A stretch of DNA of 64,000 bases from Prosthecobacter fusiformis (GCF_004364345.1 NZ_SOCA01000005.1:233716-297715); one strand, 5' to 3'; positions 29,301 to 39,870 are shown, counted from the first letter of the stretch. Notes: a model not told the origin generated them from the letters alone. Program-made: numbers and translations.

Positions 29301-31721
29301 TTATCGAACAAACATAAACTCCGGCTGCATCACCAGCGCCCATAGCAAATCTTGGATCTGGGTCGCCGCTGGTTGATTTCCCAGCATCTCCACCGCGATG
29401 TCCAGCTCAGGAGCAGTAGGATCCCGTGTCAGCGCCTGTTGATAGACCCAGCGCACCATTTCGGCAGAGGATTTCCATTCGCGCCCGGCCAAATTGTTAG
29501 CTCCGGTAGCCATTGCATTGGTCAGCACCTCCCCGTTGGAAAGATCCAGAGCTTCCAGAGTCGTGATCTCGTTTGGCCGCATAGAAACAATCTGATCTCG
29601 GTTTGGACGTCCGAGGGATCTCATCAAAAAGTTGCTTTTCAAAAGACTGGCTCTCACCACCAGATGGCCGCTCTTTCCGCCTTGTGAAAGAAGGCCCGGG
29701 CCTTGGGCATTGAGGGCCTGCCGCCAGGAGCCGCTCGGTTTCACCACGGTCACGGGTTTCCATCCTTTGGCAGCAATCGCTCCCAGTCGGCCTTCTTTGC
29801 CTTCTGGCACATTCGGATTCCATTCCCAAGTGTTATCCGTGGTCAATGTCTCCTCGCTGCCGTCAGCCATTTTTAAACGAGCTTCAAAGTACATGCCCGC
29901 CGGGTTGGGCTTCTTGCCAGCATTGCTGGCCTTGATCACGAGATTGTTCTGCCCAACCACAAGTTTGTCATGCAAGGGCACTGACACAATCTGCTCCCAG
30001 TTCTCACTGCCCGTCACTTTGCGCCCGTTCAGATAAAGGGTAAAACCATTATCACAGGTCATGATGGCAGATCCCTGTGCAACGGCTTGGTTCAGCTTTA
30101 TAACTTTGCGAAACAAGATGGTCTCCCCGGCAGGAGGCACACTTCCCGGCTTGGCTGAATCACCCCAGATCCACTGGCCTTGGAGCTGGATCTTGCGAGC
30201 CAGTTCAGGGTCAGGTTTTCCACGAAAGACTGAGGCATCCATCTTATCGGGAGCAGCCCCCGTTATACGCCAAATGCCGTCCAGAAACTGCTCTGCGGTC
30301 AGGCGCTTTGCCCTTACGCCTTTAAATACATAATGGCCATCATCCTCACTTATCATCACTTCGCCTTCAGATTGGTAAAGATCTGAGGTGGCGATCAGTG
30401 CCAGCGTCTTTTTTAAATCATAGGCATTCTCTTGCAAATGGGTGGCCAAGTAATCTAGCAAATCTGAATTCCATGGAGCCGTATCCATCGCATCCAGTGG
30501 ATGTACAATCCCACGCCCCATCAAGCGGTGCCAAAGCCTGTTTACAATCGTGCGAGTGAAGCGTCCGTTTTCAGGATGCGTCATCAGGTCCGCCAGTTGT
30601 TTCAGGCGTTCTTCACGGGGAGCTTCCGCATCCACTTGTCCGATCTCGGGAAACAGCCACCCTGCCCTGGCCTGCCTTCCCACGGGCTTGTCACAGCGGT
30701 GAATATCCAGCGGCCTCTCCGCATAGATGGCCGCCAGTCCATAAGCTTCGTCGAGCTTCCATCGGTCCACAAAACTGTCATGGCAAGAAGCGCACTTCAA
30801 ATTGATACCCAGGAAAGACTGCCCCACGCTTTGCGCAAACTGGATTTCCACCGTCTGTCCTGCGCTTACCTCTCCACGCCACTTAATGCCATCAATGAAG
30901 CCCCGGCTTTCCTGGGTTGGAGGCGCGATAAGCTCATGTGTAAACTGGTCAAACTTCTTGTTATGCAGCAGTGCATCATACAGCCACTTACTCACCTGCT
31001 TACGACCACCGGTAATGAAACCAGTGCCGCCGTAATCATTGCGCAGCAGATCATTCCAAAACGTGAGCCAGTGCTCAGCATAATCCACATCCCGGCCAAG
31101 CAATGTGTTAATCAACCTCGTCCGCTTATCCTCTCCCTTATCCTTTTGAAAATCCGCCAGTTCCTCGGGTGTCGGCAGCAGACCGATCAGATCAAGATAA
31201 GCGCGGCGCATAAATGCACCATCTTCCAGGGCTTTGGGGTGCGGCAGCTTCCTTTCTGCCAGATAGGCATCCATGAGCCGGTCCACTTCATTTGTCCTTC
31301 CATCAATGATGGGGGGCAAAACGACCGATCTAGGTTTCAAGGGCGGCTCATAGGCTGGTTTTTTGAAAGCAAACCCAGGCTCCCAAGGCAGACCTTCCTC
31401 CACCCACTGTCTCAGCAGCGCCACCTCTTCTTTGGCCAGGCCTTTTCCTTTCGGAGGCATTCTCAGGTCTGAATCCTCCGTGCTAACCATTTCTAACAAG
31501 ATGCTTTCATGAGGCTTCTTTGAATCGACGACCAAGCCATTTTCCCCTCCCATCATCAAAGACCCCCGGTCATTCATCGAAAAGCCACCCTTCTTTTTGT
31601 CACCCATGTGGCATTCCGCGCAGTGCTTCCGCAAAATCGGCACCACCTGATGTGCAAAATCCACAGCCGCCCAACATGGAACTGCAGCCCACAGGACAAA
31701 GGGCAAAAGTATGATTTTCAT
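29301..31721 (-). CDS. PSCyt1/DUF1549/DUF1553 surface protein
   Basis: This 806-aa exported protein has a haem-binding planctomycete cytochrome c motif near the N-terminus (C34-A-E-C37-H in KHCAECHMGDKKKGG), followed by DUF1549 (YLDLIGLLPTPEELADF and a second CASCHD motif) and DUF1553 (TRTIVNRLWHRLMGRGIV). A beta-rich insert lies between. It is the first gene of a co-oriented run with DUF1501 and three sulfatases (gaps 19, 56, 16 and 126 bases), suggesting one polysaccharide-utilisation operon. Confidence 0.93.
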   Translation of the reverse strand: MKIILLPFVLWAAVPCWAAVDFAHQVVPILRKHCAECHMGDKKKGGFSMNDRGSLMMGGENGLVVDSKKPHESILLEMVSTEDSDLRMPPKGKGLAKEEVALLRQWVEEGLPWEPGFAFKKPAYEPPLKPRSVVLPPIIDGRTNEVDRLMDAYLAERKLPHPKALEDGAFMRRAYLDLIGLLPTPEELADFQKDKGEDKRTRLINTLLGRDVDYAEHWLTFWNDLLRNDYGGTGFITGGRKQVSKWLYDALLHNKKFDQFTHELIAPPTQESRGFIDGIKWRGEVSAGQTVEIQFAQSVGQSFLGINLKCASCHDSFVDRWKLDEAYGLAAIYAERPLDIHRCDKPVGRQARAGWLFPEIGQVDAEAPREERLKQLADLMTHPENGRFTRTIVNRLWHRLMGRGIVHPLDAMDTAPWNSDLLDYLATHLQENAYDLKKTLALIATSDLYQSEGEVMISEDDGHYVFKGVRAKRLTAEQFLDGIWRITGAAPDKMDASVFRGKPDPELARKIQLQGQWIWGDSAKPGSVPPAGETILFRKVIKLNQAVAQGSAIMTCDNGFTLYLNGRKVTGSENWEQIVSVPLHDKLVVGQNNLVIKASNAGKKPNPAGMYFEARLKMADGSEETLTTDNTWEWNPNVPEGKEGRLGAIAAKGWKPVTVVKPSGSWRQALNAQGPGLLSQGGKSGHLVVRASLLKSNFLMRSLGRPNRDQIVSMRPNEITTLEALDLSNGEVLTNAMATGANNLAGREWKSSAEMVRWVYQQALTRDPTAPELDIAVEMLGNQPAATQIQDLLWALVMQPEFMFVR

Positions 31722-31891
31722 TCAGAAAGGGTGGAATTGATGGCCGAGATGCGATGCCACCTCCCTCCAAACGATCCCATCGTTGGGAAATCATCAGCAA
31801 AGTTTGTGTCGGATGCCGCAAGACAAATCATTGCACGTTTCATCCACCATGGTCCGGCATAGTTCGCCACTCTCCTTTTACAATGCAGATT

Positions 31892-33010
31892 TTAGCGGCT
31901 TTTGGGACCGTGCTGCATGACGGCACCTGCACCCCCAGAAAAAGCTCCACCAAGTCTCGGGCGTACTTCCGTCTCGGGCAGTATCCAGACGTGGCGTATT
32001 CTCCTGGCGGCGAAATAGCGGAGGAGAGATCTCACACCATACCCCATTACAGCCAAGAAGAGAACACATCCGACGCTGATCCCCACCGTTTGAATGATGC
32101 CAGCTCCTTCTCCGTAAACAATCGCAGGGACCGTAAAACCCTGCGAGGGAGCCACCTCATGGAGTATATTGGCCTTGCCTTCTTGCGAAATCGTTGATGC
32201 TAGCGGGGGAAGTGACTTTTCCAGCCAGAAAAGACGGGTGGACAATTTGACGGCGAAACGCTGAAGCTGCTGCTCGGGATCGTTCACCAGCAGAGAGTCC
32301 TGGATACAATCTTCGGCCATCTCGGTCATACCGCCGAGGGAACTGGCTTGGCTCAGACTCGGACTCACCAAAAAGCGGGTGCGCCAGGGCTCTCCTACTG
32401 GATAGACAGCTAGGCAAAGCTCGCGGCCTGCACCGAGACGGGCGATCAGCGGATTGAGTGAGGCTGCCGAACTGAGTTTTTGGTCTCGACCAATCACTAA
32501 TATGTACAGACGAATGCGAGATTCTGTGGAGTGAAATTGTAAAAGACGCTCCAGATCCAGCAACGGCACTTCGGTCAATAGCCCCTGCGGATTGATCAAG
32601 TATTCATTCACCGGCACGTTCTGCAGCCCCGCGAGTATGGACTCCGGAATATCCTGAAGGGCAAGGCTAGGAGTTGGACTGACTTTGGCTGGCTGATGCG
32701 TCTCGTTCAATAGTCCGCCGTGCAGAAACAAGGACAGATCATGTGAATCCAGCCCCGGCTCATCTAGAAGCAATGGCGGAGATTTTAGTGCGGCAGGACT
32801 TCCCAGATAAAAACTGTCTTGGGGTTCCAGGCTACTGCTTTCCGGCAGCAAATTGGAAAAATTACTGCCCGGGCTGGGCTGGATAGATTCTCCACTGTCC
32901 CAAGTGGGCAGAGGAGGCTCACTCTCCGCATATAATGGGCAGGCCAAAGCAACAATGGCCCACGCCAATGTCAGAAGCAAAGCCTGCCGTATTTTTGGAG
33001 AAGCATTCAT
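31892..33010 (-). CDS. Exported protein with C-terminal membrane anchor
   Basis: The 372-aa product has a signal peptide (about residues 9-28), a Ser/Pro-rich stretch, a folded middle (RLYILVIGRDQKLSSAASL) and one membrane segment near residue 320 (TVGISVGCVLFLAVMGYG), ending with a basic, Gly-rich cytoplasmic tail. It is preceded 12 bases upstream by the zinc-ribbon gene. The middle region and the partner suggest a TPM-like (Psb32-type) pair, but this is a weak assignment. Confidence 0.5.
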   Translation of the reverse strand: MNASPKIRQALLLTLAWAIVALACPLYAESEPPLPTWDSGESIQPSPGSNFSNLLPESSSLEPQDSFYLGSPAALKSPPLLLDEPGLDSHDLSLFLHGGLLNETHQPAKVSPTPSLALQDIPESILAGLQNVPVNEYLINPQGLLTEVPLLDLERLLQFHSTESRIRLYILVIGRDQKLSSAASLNPLIARLGAGRELCLAVYPVGEPWRTRFLVSPSLSQASSLGGMTEMAEDCIQDSLLVNDPEQQLQRFAVKLSTRLFWLEKSLPPLASTISQEGKANILHEVAPSQGFTVPAIVYGEGAGIIQTVGISVGCVLFLAVMGYGVRSLLRYFAARRIRHVWILPETEVRPRLGGAFSGGAGAVMQHGPKSR

Positions 33011-33022
33011 GGTCAGATGCAG

Positions 33023-33658
33023 TCATGCTTTCGTGCCTGTACGCTGGTGGCGATGGGCAGCACGAAGCGGCTGCAGTCCCATTCCACCCAGATCCCCCGT
33101 GCCAGGACCCGGCGGGACATCCGGCAGGGTGCGAGTCGCAGACTGTGCCAGCCTCCGGCCAAACAGGCCGACTGCGTTTTCCAGCGCCTGCCCATATCTC
33201 CGCCGGTTCAGAAAACTGTTCATCTGGCTCAAAATATGTCTCAGCTCAGCTTCATGGATATGGCTTTCCAATGCATATCCAAGGGTAAGGGCAGCCACAT
33301 GTCGCTGGCAGTCGATGACAAGAGCAGTACCGAAATCATTTCGTTTAGCAATTTGCTGAGTGTGAAATGCACCGTGATTGATTAGCCAGAACCCAAGATC
33401 TGCCGCTGTTAGCGAAGCGGGGAGAGTACCCAGATAAATGGCAAAAAAACACTGGGGGAAACGACGCTCGAAATCATCCAAAACAATCTCTAAAGCCCGA
33501 TGTTCCTTGAGGCTCAAGCAGTTAGCATTATCCGTCAGTCGCTCCAGCCGCACCCAATCTGCTCCCAGGAGCGTTCTAACAGTGCTCACGCTAAAATGAC
33601 ACTGCGCGCATTCTTCCATATCTGGAAGTAAATTAGCCGCGCAATGTGGACATTTCAT
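33023..33658 (-). CDS. Zinc-ribbon protein with TPM-like domain
   Basis: This 211-aa protein opens with a zinc ribbon (CPHCAAN and CAQCHFS). The following domain (VLDDFERRFPQCFFAIYLG, then FGTALVIDCQRHVAALTLGY) resembles the TPM/Psb32 fold found in small phosphatase-like or photosystem-repair proteins. It is the first gene of a pair with the membrane-anchored protein, separated by 12 bases. Function is unknown. Confidence 0.55.
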   Translation of the reverse strand: MKCPHCAANLLPDMEECAQCHFSVSTVRTLLGADWVRLERLTDNANCLSLKEHRALEIVLDDFERRFPQCFFAIYLGTLPASLTAADLGFWLINHGAFHTQQIAKRNDFGTALVIDCQRHVAALTLGYALESHIHEAELRHILSQMNSFLNRRRYGQALENAVGLFGRRLAQSATRTLPDVPPGPGTGDLGGMGLQPLRAAHRHQRTGTKA

Positions 33659-33850
33659 ATTTTCAATAAAAGCTAAAAATCAAGCAAGCGCAATATCATT
33701 TTGAGACTGCCCCTGTAAAACCCTTAGAGTTTAATTGTTCACGAAAAAAGTGTTTACACTCTTGAGTCGTTATGGTTCAAATCAATGGAATACATTGTCA
33801 GGATTGAACGTTCAAAGTTTCTGACCCATCCCCCCTCAGCATCGCCCATC

Positions 33851-35173
33851 ATGAGACACAAATATTTATTCACGCTGGTAGCACTTGCTTCCCTTCCACT
33901 ACCAACTCAGGCCAAATGGAGCAAGTTGCCATCTGTGGATGAAAAGCCAGTGAGCATTGCAACGGTTTTTTCCGGCACGACTGTTTACGATTCCAAAGGA
34001 TTTAATCCCGCCAATGCCCTTCTGATGGGAGATCCAGTGAAGCCTGTCAATCTGGCCTCTGGCAAAAGTGAAGCGATCCTGAAGTTCGCTAAACAATCAG
34101 TCATCAAAAACGTGTCTTTCGTTAATGATGGCATTGAGGGAAAAGTCGCCCTTTCCACCAGCACAGATGGCAGCGCATGGAGCCCAGTGGATAACAAAGT
34201 CTTCTCCCCTTCGGATCGCTTGATCAAGCTGGACGGCGGCACAGCCCAGGGACGTTACTTGAGAATGCAGTTCGATCTAGTCCGTGGCGGAGTGATCCGC
34301 AGTTTTCAGGCCATCGGATCCACGAGCGACGCCAATTACACGGTTACCCAATCCCCAGACGGCACTGGCATGCCAGTGAACTTTGCTGCAGGCATGGGTG
34401 GTGGCCGTCTTCTTTATATCAGCCCAGAACTCTTTGGTTCACGCAATGACGCCGTGAAGAGCAATCTTCTGGAATTCCCTGAATCCGACGAAAAATATCG
34501 TACCGCAGTTTATGACCTCGGTCAGGTACGCACGCTCAACGAATTCGGTTCGGTCCATTCCCCCCGCCCTGTTCGTTTTTCGGTTTACGCATTTGATAAC
34601 CTTCCAGAAAAAGAAGACTGGCGCGGACGGTTGGCTTTTGACCCAGCAGTCTTTGATTCTTCTGAGCCTGTAGCCAAAGCTGAAGATACCTCAGGTGCTG
34701 GATTTGTTAAGGCCAAGCCCGGTAAGACGGTCAAGTCCCGCTACATTGCCCTTCGCTGGGAGCCAGATTTCAACCCACCCGCATTCAACGCCTATTCTGT
34801 CACCATCACTGGCGCAGCCAACGTTTCATTCAGCGGCGGCGGAGTCAGTGTTGATTCATCGACAGTTGACGGAAATACTGTGTTTACGGTTAATGCCGAT
34901 GGCAATACCAACCTTACCATTACGGTTGGGCCTAATGGCGAGGTCAATGTAGCAGGCTCTGATGCTGGCCCAGGCGCTAACGGTCCTTCGGTTGATGTCA
35001 ACAATTCAAGCAATAATGGTGAAGGCGGACAGCCACCCACAATGGGGGTAACCGTTGGTGCCCCGAGTGCCAGTGGAGCGGGGCTAGGCGGGCCGAGTGG
35101 GAATAATAATTCCGGAACCACCGATGATGAAGACGACGACGACTCTCCGACTCCGCCTAACGCCCCTAATTGA
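33851..35173 (+). CDS. Secreted discoidin-like protein with acidic tail
   Basis: This 440-aa protein starts with a signal peptide (MRHKYLFTLVALASLPLPTQA). A first domain (about 30-150) reads like an F5/8-type sandwich (VALSTSTDGSAWSPVDNK, GRYLRMQFDLV), and a second similar domain follows. The C-terminus is Gly/Asn/Ser-rich and ends in a run of Asp. The start at 33,785 was rejected because the ATG at 33,851 gives the signal peptide. A very clear terminator follows. It may be a surface-adhesion or carbohydrate-binding protein. Confidence 0.6.
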   Translation: MRHKYLFTLVALASLPLPTQAKWSKLPSVDEKPVSIATVFSGTTVYDSKGFNPANALLMGDPVKPVNLASGKSEAILKFAKQSVIKNVSFVNDGIEGKVALSTSTDGSAWSPVDNKVFSPSDRLIKLDGGTAQGRYLRMQFDLVRGGVIRSFQAIGSTSDANYTVTQSPDGTGMPVNFAAGMGGGRLLYISPELFGSRNDAVKSNLLEFPESDEKYRTAVYDLGQVRTLNEFGSVHSPRPVRFSVYAFDNLPEKEDWRGRLAFDPAVFDSSEPVAKAEDTSGAGFVKAKPGKTVKSRYIALRWEPDFNPPAFNAYSVTITGAANVSFSGGGVSVDSSTVDGNTVFTVNADGNTNLTITVGPNGEVNVAGSDAGPGANGPSVDVNNSSNNGEGGQPPTMGVTVGAPSASGAGLGGPSGNNNSGTTDDEDDDDSPTPPNAPN

Positions 35174-35199
35174 TAGGACTGAGCTATATTAATTTGAAA

Positions 35200-35233
35200 A
35201 TGCGGGACTGTGATTCAGTCCCGCATTTTTTTT
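35200..35233 (+). terminator. Rho-independent terminator
   Basis: A perfect 11-bp stem (35,200-35,210 with 35,216-35,226), a 5-base loop and an 8-base T tract lie after the discoidin-like gene. Confidence 0.95.
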
Positions 35234-35337
35234 GCGTCTACTATGCATTTCCCTCATCGAAGGGGGCATTCTCTGATCAAAGACAGTTGATCAATGATCT
35301 TGGCAAACGCCTGAGACGTTCTTTAATTCATTCATCC

Positions 35338-36600
35338 ATGAGCACCTCCGTTTACGACTCCCCTGTTTTTAACATGGCTTGCCAGCAATTTGATCTGGTG
35401 GCTGATTTCCTGGACATCCCGGAAAGCTTGAGAGACCGACTCAAAATGCCACGGCGCGCGCTCACTGTCTCTATTCCTGTGCGGATGGATGATGGCAGCA
35501 CCAAGGTCTTTACCGGATACAGAGTGCAACACCATCTGACACTCGGGCCGACCAAAGGAGGAATACGTTTCCATCCAGATGTAACGATGGGGGAAGTCGC
35601 CGCCCTGGCCATGTGGATGAGCTGGAAATGTGCCCTGACGGGCCTACCCTACGGTGGTGCCAAAGGCGGCGTATGCTGTGACCCTCGGCAACTTTCCATT
35701 GGTGAACTCGAACGCCTGACACGTCGATATACACAGGAGCTTATTCCTTTTATCGGCCCTCAACTGGACGTCCCAGCTCCTGACATGGGCACCAATGAGC
35801 AGGTAATGGCCTGGATGATGGATACGTATTCGCTCCAAATCGGGCATTGCGTGCCGGGTGTGGTCACGGGTAAGCCTGTGGGCCTGGGAGGTTCCCTGGG
35901 GCGCCGGGAATCAACAGGCCGCGGTGTGGCCTATTTAGTCTCACGGGCCATGGATACCTTGGGCATCCGTGCCGAGGGTGCGACGGCCGTGATCCAGGGG
36001 TATGGCAATGTCGGCTCCGTGGCCGCCACATCTCTGGCCAAACAAGGTGTTAAAATCCTGGCCGTAAGCGATGCCTACGGCGGCATCCACAATGTGCATG
36101 GCCTCGATTTGAATGCCCTCAATGCGTATGTCAGCGAGACAAAAAGCGTGGTCGGCTTTCCTGGAGCTGAGCCAGTCACCAATGCAGAGCTTCTCCTCAT
36201 TCCTTGTGACATTCTGATTCCCGCAGCCCTGGAGCGCCAGATCAATGGCGAAAATGCTTCTAAAATTCAGTGCCGCATTCTTGCAGAAGGTGCCAATGGA
36301 CCGACCACTCCTGACGCCGATTTGATCCTTGCAGAACGGCCGGAGATTTTCATTATCCCAGACATTTTGTGCAATAGCGGCGGCGTCATCGTCTCCTACT
36401 TCGAGTGGGTGCAGGATCTGCAAAGCTTCTTTTGGGGAGAAGGGGAAGTGATGGACAAGCTCTTCCGTATTCTGGAACAAGCTTTCAACCAGACGCTTCA
36501 ACTTCACCGCAAGCAGCAGGTTTCCATGCGTTTTGCCGCTCTCAGCCTAGGGATCAAACGTGTGTGGGAGGCGAAGCAGACTCGGGGACTCTACCCATAA
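35338..36600 (+). CDS. Glu/Leu/Phe/Val-family (glutamate) dehydrogenase
   Basis: The enzyme interconverts glutamate and 2-oxoglutarate plus ammonia with NAD(P). The 420-aa product shows the glutamate-dehydrogenase signature GPTKGGIRFHP, the catalytic lysine K109 in LPYGGAKGGV, PAPDMGTNE and the Rossmann motif GYGNVGS. The size and sequence match hexameric NAD-type enzymes (GudB/RocG-like) rather than NADP-GdhA; the cofactor is an inference. The ATG at 35,338 was chosen; the open frame back to 35,170 includes the previous gene's terminator. Confidence 0.92.
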   Translation: MSTSVYDSPVFNMACQQFDLVADFLDIPESLRDRLKMPRRALTVSIPVRMDDGSTKVFTGYRVQHHLTLGPTKGGIRFHPDVTMGEVAALAMWMSWKCALTGLPYGGAKGGVCCDPRQLSIGELERLTRRYTQELIPFIGPQLDVPAPDMGTNEQVMAWMMDTYSLQIGHCVPGVVTGKPVGLGGSLGRRESTGRGVAYLVSRAMDTLGIRAEGATAVIQGYGNVGSVAATSLAKQGVKILAVSDAYGGIHNVHGLDLNALNAYVSETKSVVGFPGAEPVTNAELLLIPCDILIPAALERQINGENASKIQCRILAEGANGPTTPDADLILAERPEIFIIPDILCNSGGVIVSYFEWVQDLQSFFWGEGEVMDKLFRILEQAFNQTLQLHRKQQVSMRFAALSLGIKRVWEAKQTRGLYP

Positions 36601-36638
36601 AAGCGCTCAGCTTCTGCCTCCAACTGCCCACCCACTCT

Positions 36639-38063
36639 TCAGGAAAATGATTTCCGCAAGTGGCTGGGCAGGATACCCAAGGCTTCGCGATATTTGGCCA
36701 CAGTACGTCGGGCCACTTTGATGCCTTGTTTATCCAGCAGTTTCGCCAGCTTATCATCGCTCAGCGGCTTGGCCTTAGTCTCTGTCTTGATGAGGTCCGC
36801 AATGGCGTTCTTCACGCTGGTGTTGCTCAGATCCTCTCCAGAATCCGTTTTGACTCCATGGCTGAAGAAAAACTTCAACTCATAGACGCCATGCGGGCTG
36901 GCCATGTATTTCCCTGAAATGGCACGGCTGACCGTCGTCTCATGCACCCCTACTTCATCGGCGACCTGGGCCATGTTCAAGGGACGCAGAAAGCTGGTCC
37001 CCTTTTCCAAAAACTCCCGCTGATGAGCCAGGATCTGCGTGGCAATCTTGTGGATCGTCTGCTGCCTTTGATGAATGGAGCGGATGAGGAACTTGCCACT
37101 GCGGATCTTGTCACGGATATAATTGCGGACTTCTCCACTGCTGCTGGCCTGCCCCAGAAGGTCCTTATAGGCATTGCTAAGACGCAAATTCGGCAGGTCA
37201 TCATTGTTCATCACCGGCACCCACTCACCGCCCTGCCGCTCGACAATGATGTCAGGGCTGACGTAGTTATTGCTGCTTGGATTGAAGCGGGAGGCTGGTC
37301 TTGGATCCAGGGTGCTGATGAAATCCGCAGCCCGGGATACCTGCTCCAGAGGCACACCCAGTTTGCGGGCAAGAATGGGATAACGCTTGTTGGCGAGATC
37401 TTCCAAATACTGCTCCACTAATCGATGCGCTAGGCTGTGCTTTTTGCCCAGACGCTCCAACTGTACCAGAAGGCATTCGCGAAGATCATCTGACCCGACA
37501 CCAACGGGGTCAAACGACATCAAAACCGCCTTGGCGGCATGCAGGTCATCAATCGGGATGCTTTGATACAAGCTCATGTCCTCAATCGAGGCATTGAGAA
37601 AACCACGGTCATCCAGACTGCCGATCAAAAACTCCACGTTTTTGACCAAAATCGGATCGCTGATTTCAGCAGTTCGAAGTTGGGTGACCAAATGTTCCTG
37701 CATGGTCGTGGGGGCCACGATGGAGTCCATGAGAAACTGCCAGCGCTCCTGATCCTCAGCACTGCGGTTAGTGGTCTGCATCCGGCTCTGAGCCCAGTAT
37801 TCCCGCCACTCCTCATCCATCTGGGACATGACGTCCAGTTCATCCCGGTCACCGCCATCACGGTCATCTGGGTCATCCGGCACAGCATCATCCAGGGACA
37901 CCTCCGGAGATTCGAGTTCCAGCACGGGATTGATTTCAATCTCCTGCTGGATGATCTGCCTCAGCTCCAGCGTTGGAGCCTGCAAGATCTGCAAGCTCTG
38001 CTGCATCTGGGGGCCGATGGCGAGCTTCTGGGTCTGTGTCTGGTAAAGTCCTTGGTCTGCCAT
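36639..38063 (-). CDS. rpoN: RNA polymerase sigma-54 factor
   Basis: Sigma-54 directs RNA polymerase to -24/-12 promoters that need AAA+ activators. The 474-aa protein has region I (KLAIGPQMQQSLQILQAP), a core-binding region, the helix-turn-helix (MAQVADEVGVHETTVSRAI) and the RpoN box ARRTVAKYRE near residue 455. Region II is acidic (VPDDPDDRDGGDRDE). The length is usual. The enhancer-binding partner is not in this window. Confidence 0.97.
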   Translation of the reverse strand: MADQGLYQTQTQKLAIGPQMQQSLQILQAPTLELRQIIQQEIEINPVLELESPEVSLDDAVPDDPDDRDGGDRDELDVMSQMDEEWREYWAQSRMQTTNRSAEDQERWQFLMDSIVAPTTMQEHLVTQLRTAEISDPILVKNVEFLIGSLDDRGFLNASIEDMSLYQSIPIDDLHAAKAVLMSFDPVGVGSDDLRECLLVQLERLGKKHSLAHRLVEQYLEDLANKRYPILARKLGVPLEQVSRAADFISTLDPRPASRFNPSSNNYVSPDIIVERQGGEWVPVMNNDDLPNLRLSNAYKDLLGQASSSGEVRNYIRDKIRSGKFLIRSIHQRQQTIHKIATQILAHQREFLEKGTSFLRPLNMAQVADEVGVHETTVSRAISGKYMASPHGVYELKFFFSHGVKTDSGEDLSNTSVKNAIADLIKTETKAKPLSDDKLAKLLDKQGIKVARRTVAKYREALGILPSHLRKSFS

Positions 38064-38210
38064 TGGTGGTTGGCGACACCCCTTTCACTGGTGTGACATA
38101 GAAGCAAGCATTTATCGGGCCAAAGTGCATATTTCCACGGTATCCTTAACTAATTAGTAAACTGGCACGCAATCCTAGTCAAACCTCACATCACCTCTCG
38201 GGAAATGGAC

Positions 38211-39782
38211 TCATCGTTTGGCGGCACCACTTGGGAAAACCGCTCCGGTCACCGCCCCTTCACAATCCAGGATGACCAAGGTTCCGTCCTTCCCTTCATC
38301 CAGCTTGCGATGCTGGAGTAATAATCGCGCGACATACAGATTCCCCCATTCTGCTTCCCGGTCCAAATAACGGCCCAGCGGTGTTTCTAAAGCTGCAATC
38401 CCTAGACTGGGATTGGGAGAAGCACTGGCGGTGGTCTTCAATTCCAGACAAAGGTGCTCCGCTCTTACGTTAGCGGGCAGGGCCAAGGCATGAATCCGCC
38501 GAATCACCACATAGAACCATGAAGGCTGGCTGGCCCTAGTTTTCACAAATTCCTCCAGGCGCTGCTCATGTGTTTCTGCGAAGAGCGGCCAGTCGAGCAG
38601 GTATCCACCGTCCGTCTGCGGAACGAGTCGTAGCAGAGCACCCGATGCGTTGCCTTTGTTAGTCCTCACTTCAAAAAGTGGGACCAGCTCCTGCCCTGGC
38701 AAAGTCCGCGGAATAGCATTTGCCAGCTTGAGGGACTTTAACCTCGGATGCACCCGCTCAAAAAAACCTTCCACATCCACCTGATGCTCATCTGCTTGGG
38801 CGATCGCGGCGGCGCGCTCGGCGGCGGTTTCAGCATTGAATAGACCCTTGATCAGTTTTTCAGCAGCATCTGTGGCTTTTACCAGATCCAAAGACCCGGT
38901 AGGCTCTTCACGGGGGATTTCTCCAGGAGTGAAGGGCCTTTCAGCGCGTCGGATTTCCGGCTCATTCTGCACGGGTGGCGACGAAACCGGAGGCTCCACC
39001 GGCATGTTTTGAGATCCTACAGCTATCTTCGGATCAAGGAGCGGTTCCGGCACATCTGACACCAGAGGCTCCTTCACTTGGGGTGATGGCTTTGGGTGGG
39101 GCGCTGTGAACTCTGCCGCCAGTGGCGGCAACGCACTGTGTTTCCAAAAAAACCATCCGCCTAATCCCAGGACCAGCAGAATAAACAGCCCCAATGGTAC
39201 ATTCCGCTCGTCCCGTTGGGGCTTCCAAGATGGACCTGCTTCGTACTCCACTTCACCCAGAGCTTTTCCCACAGGCTCCTCCCGTGGAGCCAAGTCCATG
39301 GATGGCAGAAGTGATTTTGAAGTGCCCGGCGGCCTCGTTGAAGGTTGAGCGGGAGAAGTTGAATCCGGGGGCAGCACTGACGGAACAATCCCGAAAGGCG
39401 AAGACCCCGCATGCATCACCGGCGGCCACGCGGGAGCTGCTGCAGGAGCAGGCGGATACTGAGGAGACCCCTGGGGACTGAATAAAGGTTGTTGCTCAGG
39501 AGCAGGTGGCCAAGCAGGCGGCTGGCCCGCTGAAGGATGGATAAAACCTGCTCCAGCGGGCTTGGCAGGGGGTGAGTAACCCTGACGTGGAGGGATCACC
39601 CGCCTCTGGATGGGCAGACTGATCGCAGGCTGCCCCGGACTACCCGATGCAACGGAATAAGACTCCATTGCTGCGCTGTGAGCGCAATGCGGACACGTGA
39701 CCATGGCCCCCAACTGCTGAGGCAGTGAGATGAAAGGACGGGCACACGCAGGACAGCGCAAGCTAACAACACCATTGACCAT
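38211..39782 (-). CDS. Zinc-ribbon, proline-rich single-pass membrane protein
   Basis: This 523-aa protein begins with a zinc ribbon (C10, C13, C30, C33), then a Pro/Gln-rich linker of about 110 residues, a membrane segment (LGLFILLVLGLGGWFFW, about residue 200), and a folded C-terminal domain (from EKLIKGLFNAETAAERAA to VLDCEGAVTG). No enzymatic motif was found. Such ribbon-linker-TM proteins are common in Verrucomicrobia, but I know no function. It is the last core gene before the island edge. Confidence 0.6.
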   Translation of the reverse strand: MVNGVVSLRCPACARPFISLPQQLGAMVTCPHCAHSAAMESYSVASGSPGQPAISLPIQRRVIPPRQGYSPPAKPAGAGFIHPSAGQPPAWPPAPEQQPLFSPQGSPQYPPAPAAAPAWPPVMHAGSSPFGIVPSVLPPDSTSPAQPSTRPPGTSKSLLPSMDLAPREEPVGKALGEVEYEAGPSWKPQRDERNVPLGLFILLVLGLGGWFFWKHSALPPLAAEFTAPHPKPSPQVKEPLVSDVPEPLLDPKIAVGSQNMPVEPPVSSPPVQNEPEIRRAERPFTPGEIPREEPTGSLDLVKATDAAEKLIKGLFNAETAAERAAAIAQADEHQVDVEGFFERVHPRLKSLKLANAIPRTLPGQELVPLFEVRTNKGNASGALLRLVPQTDGGYLLDWPLFAETHEQRLEEFVKTRASQPSWFYVVIRRIHALALPANVRAEHLCLELKTTASASPNPSLGIAALETPLGRYLDREAEWGNLYVARLLLQHRKLDEGKDGTLVILDCEGAVTGAVFPSGAAKR

Positions 39783-39870
39783 GAGGGCAAACTATTGCGT
39801 ATTTTACGCATCTTGCCAGCGCTCGGTTTGCACCAAGAATCAATGAGCGGCATTTTTAAAAATGCCCAGG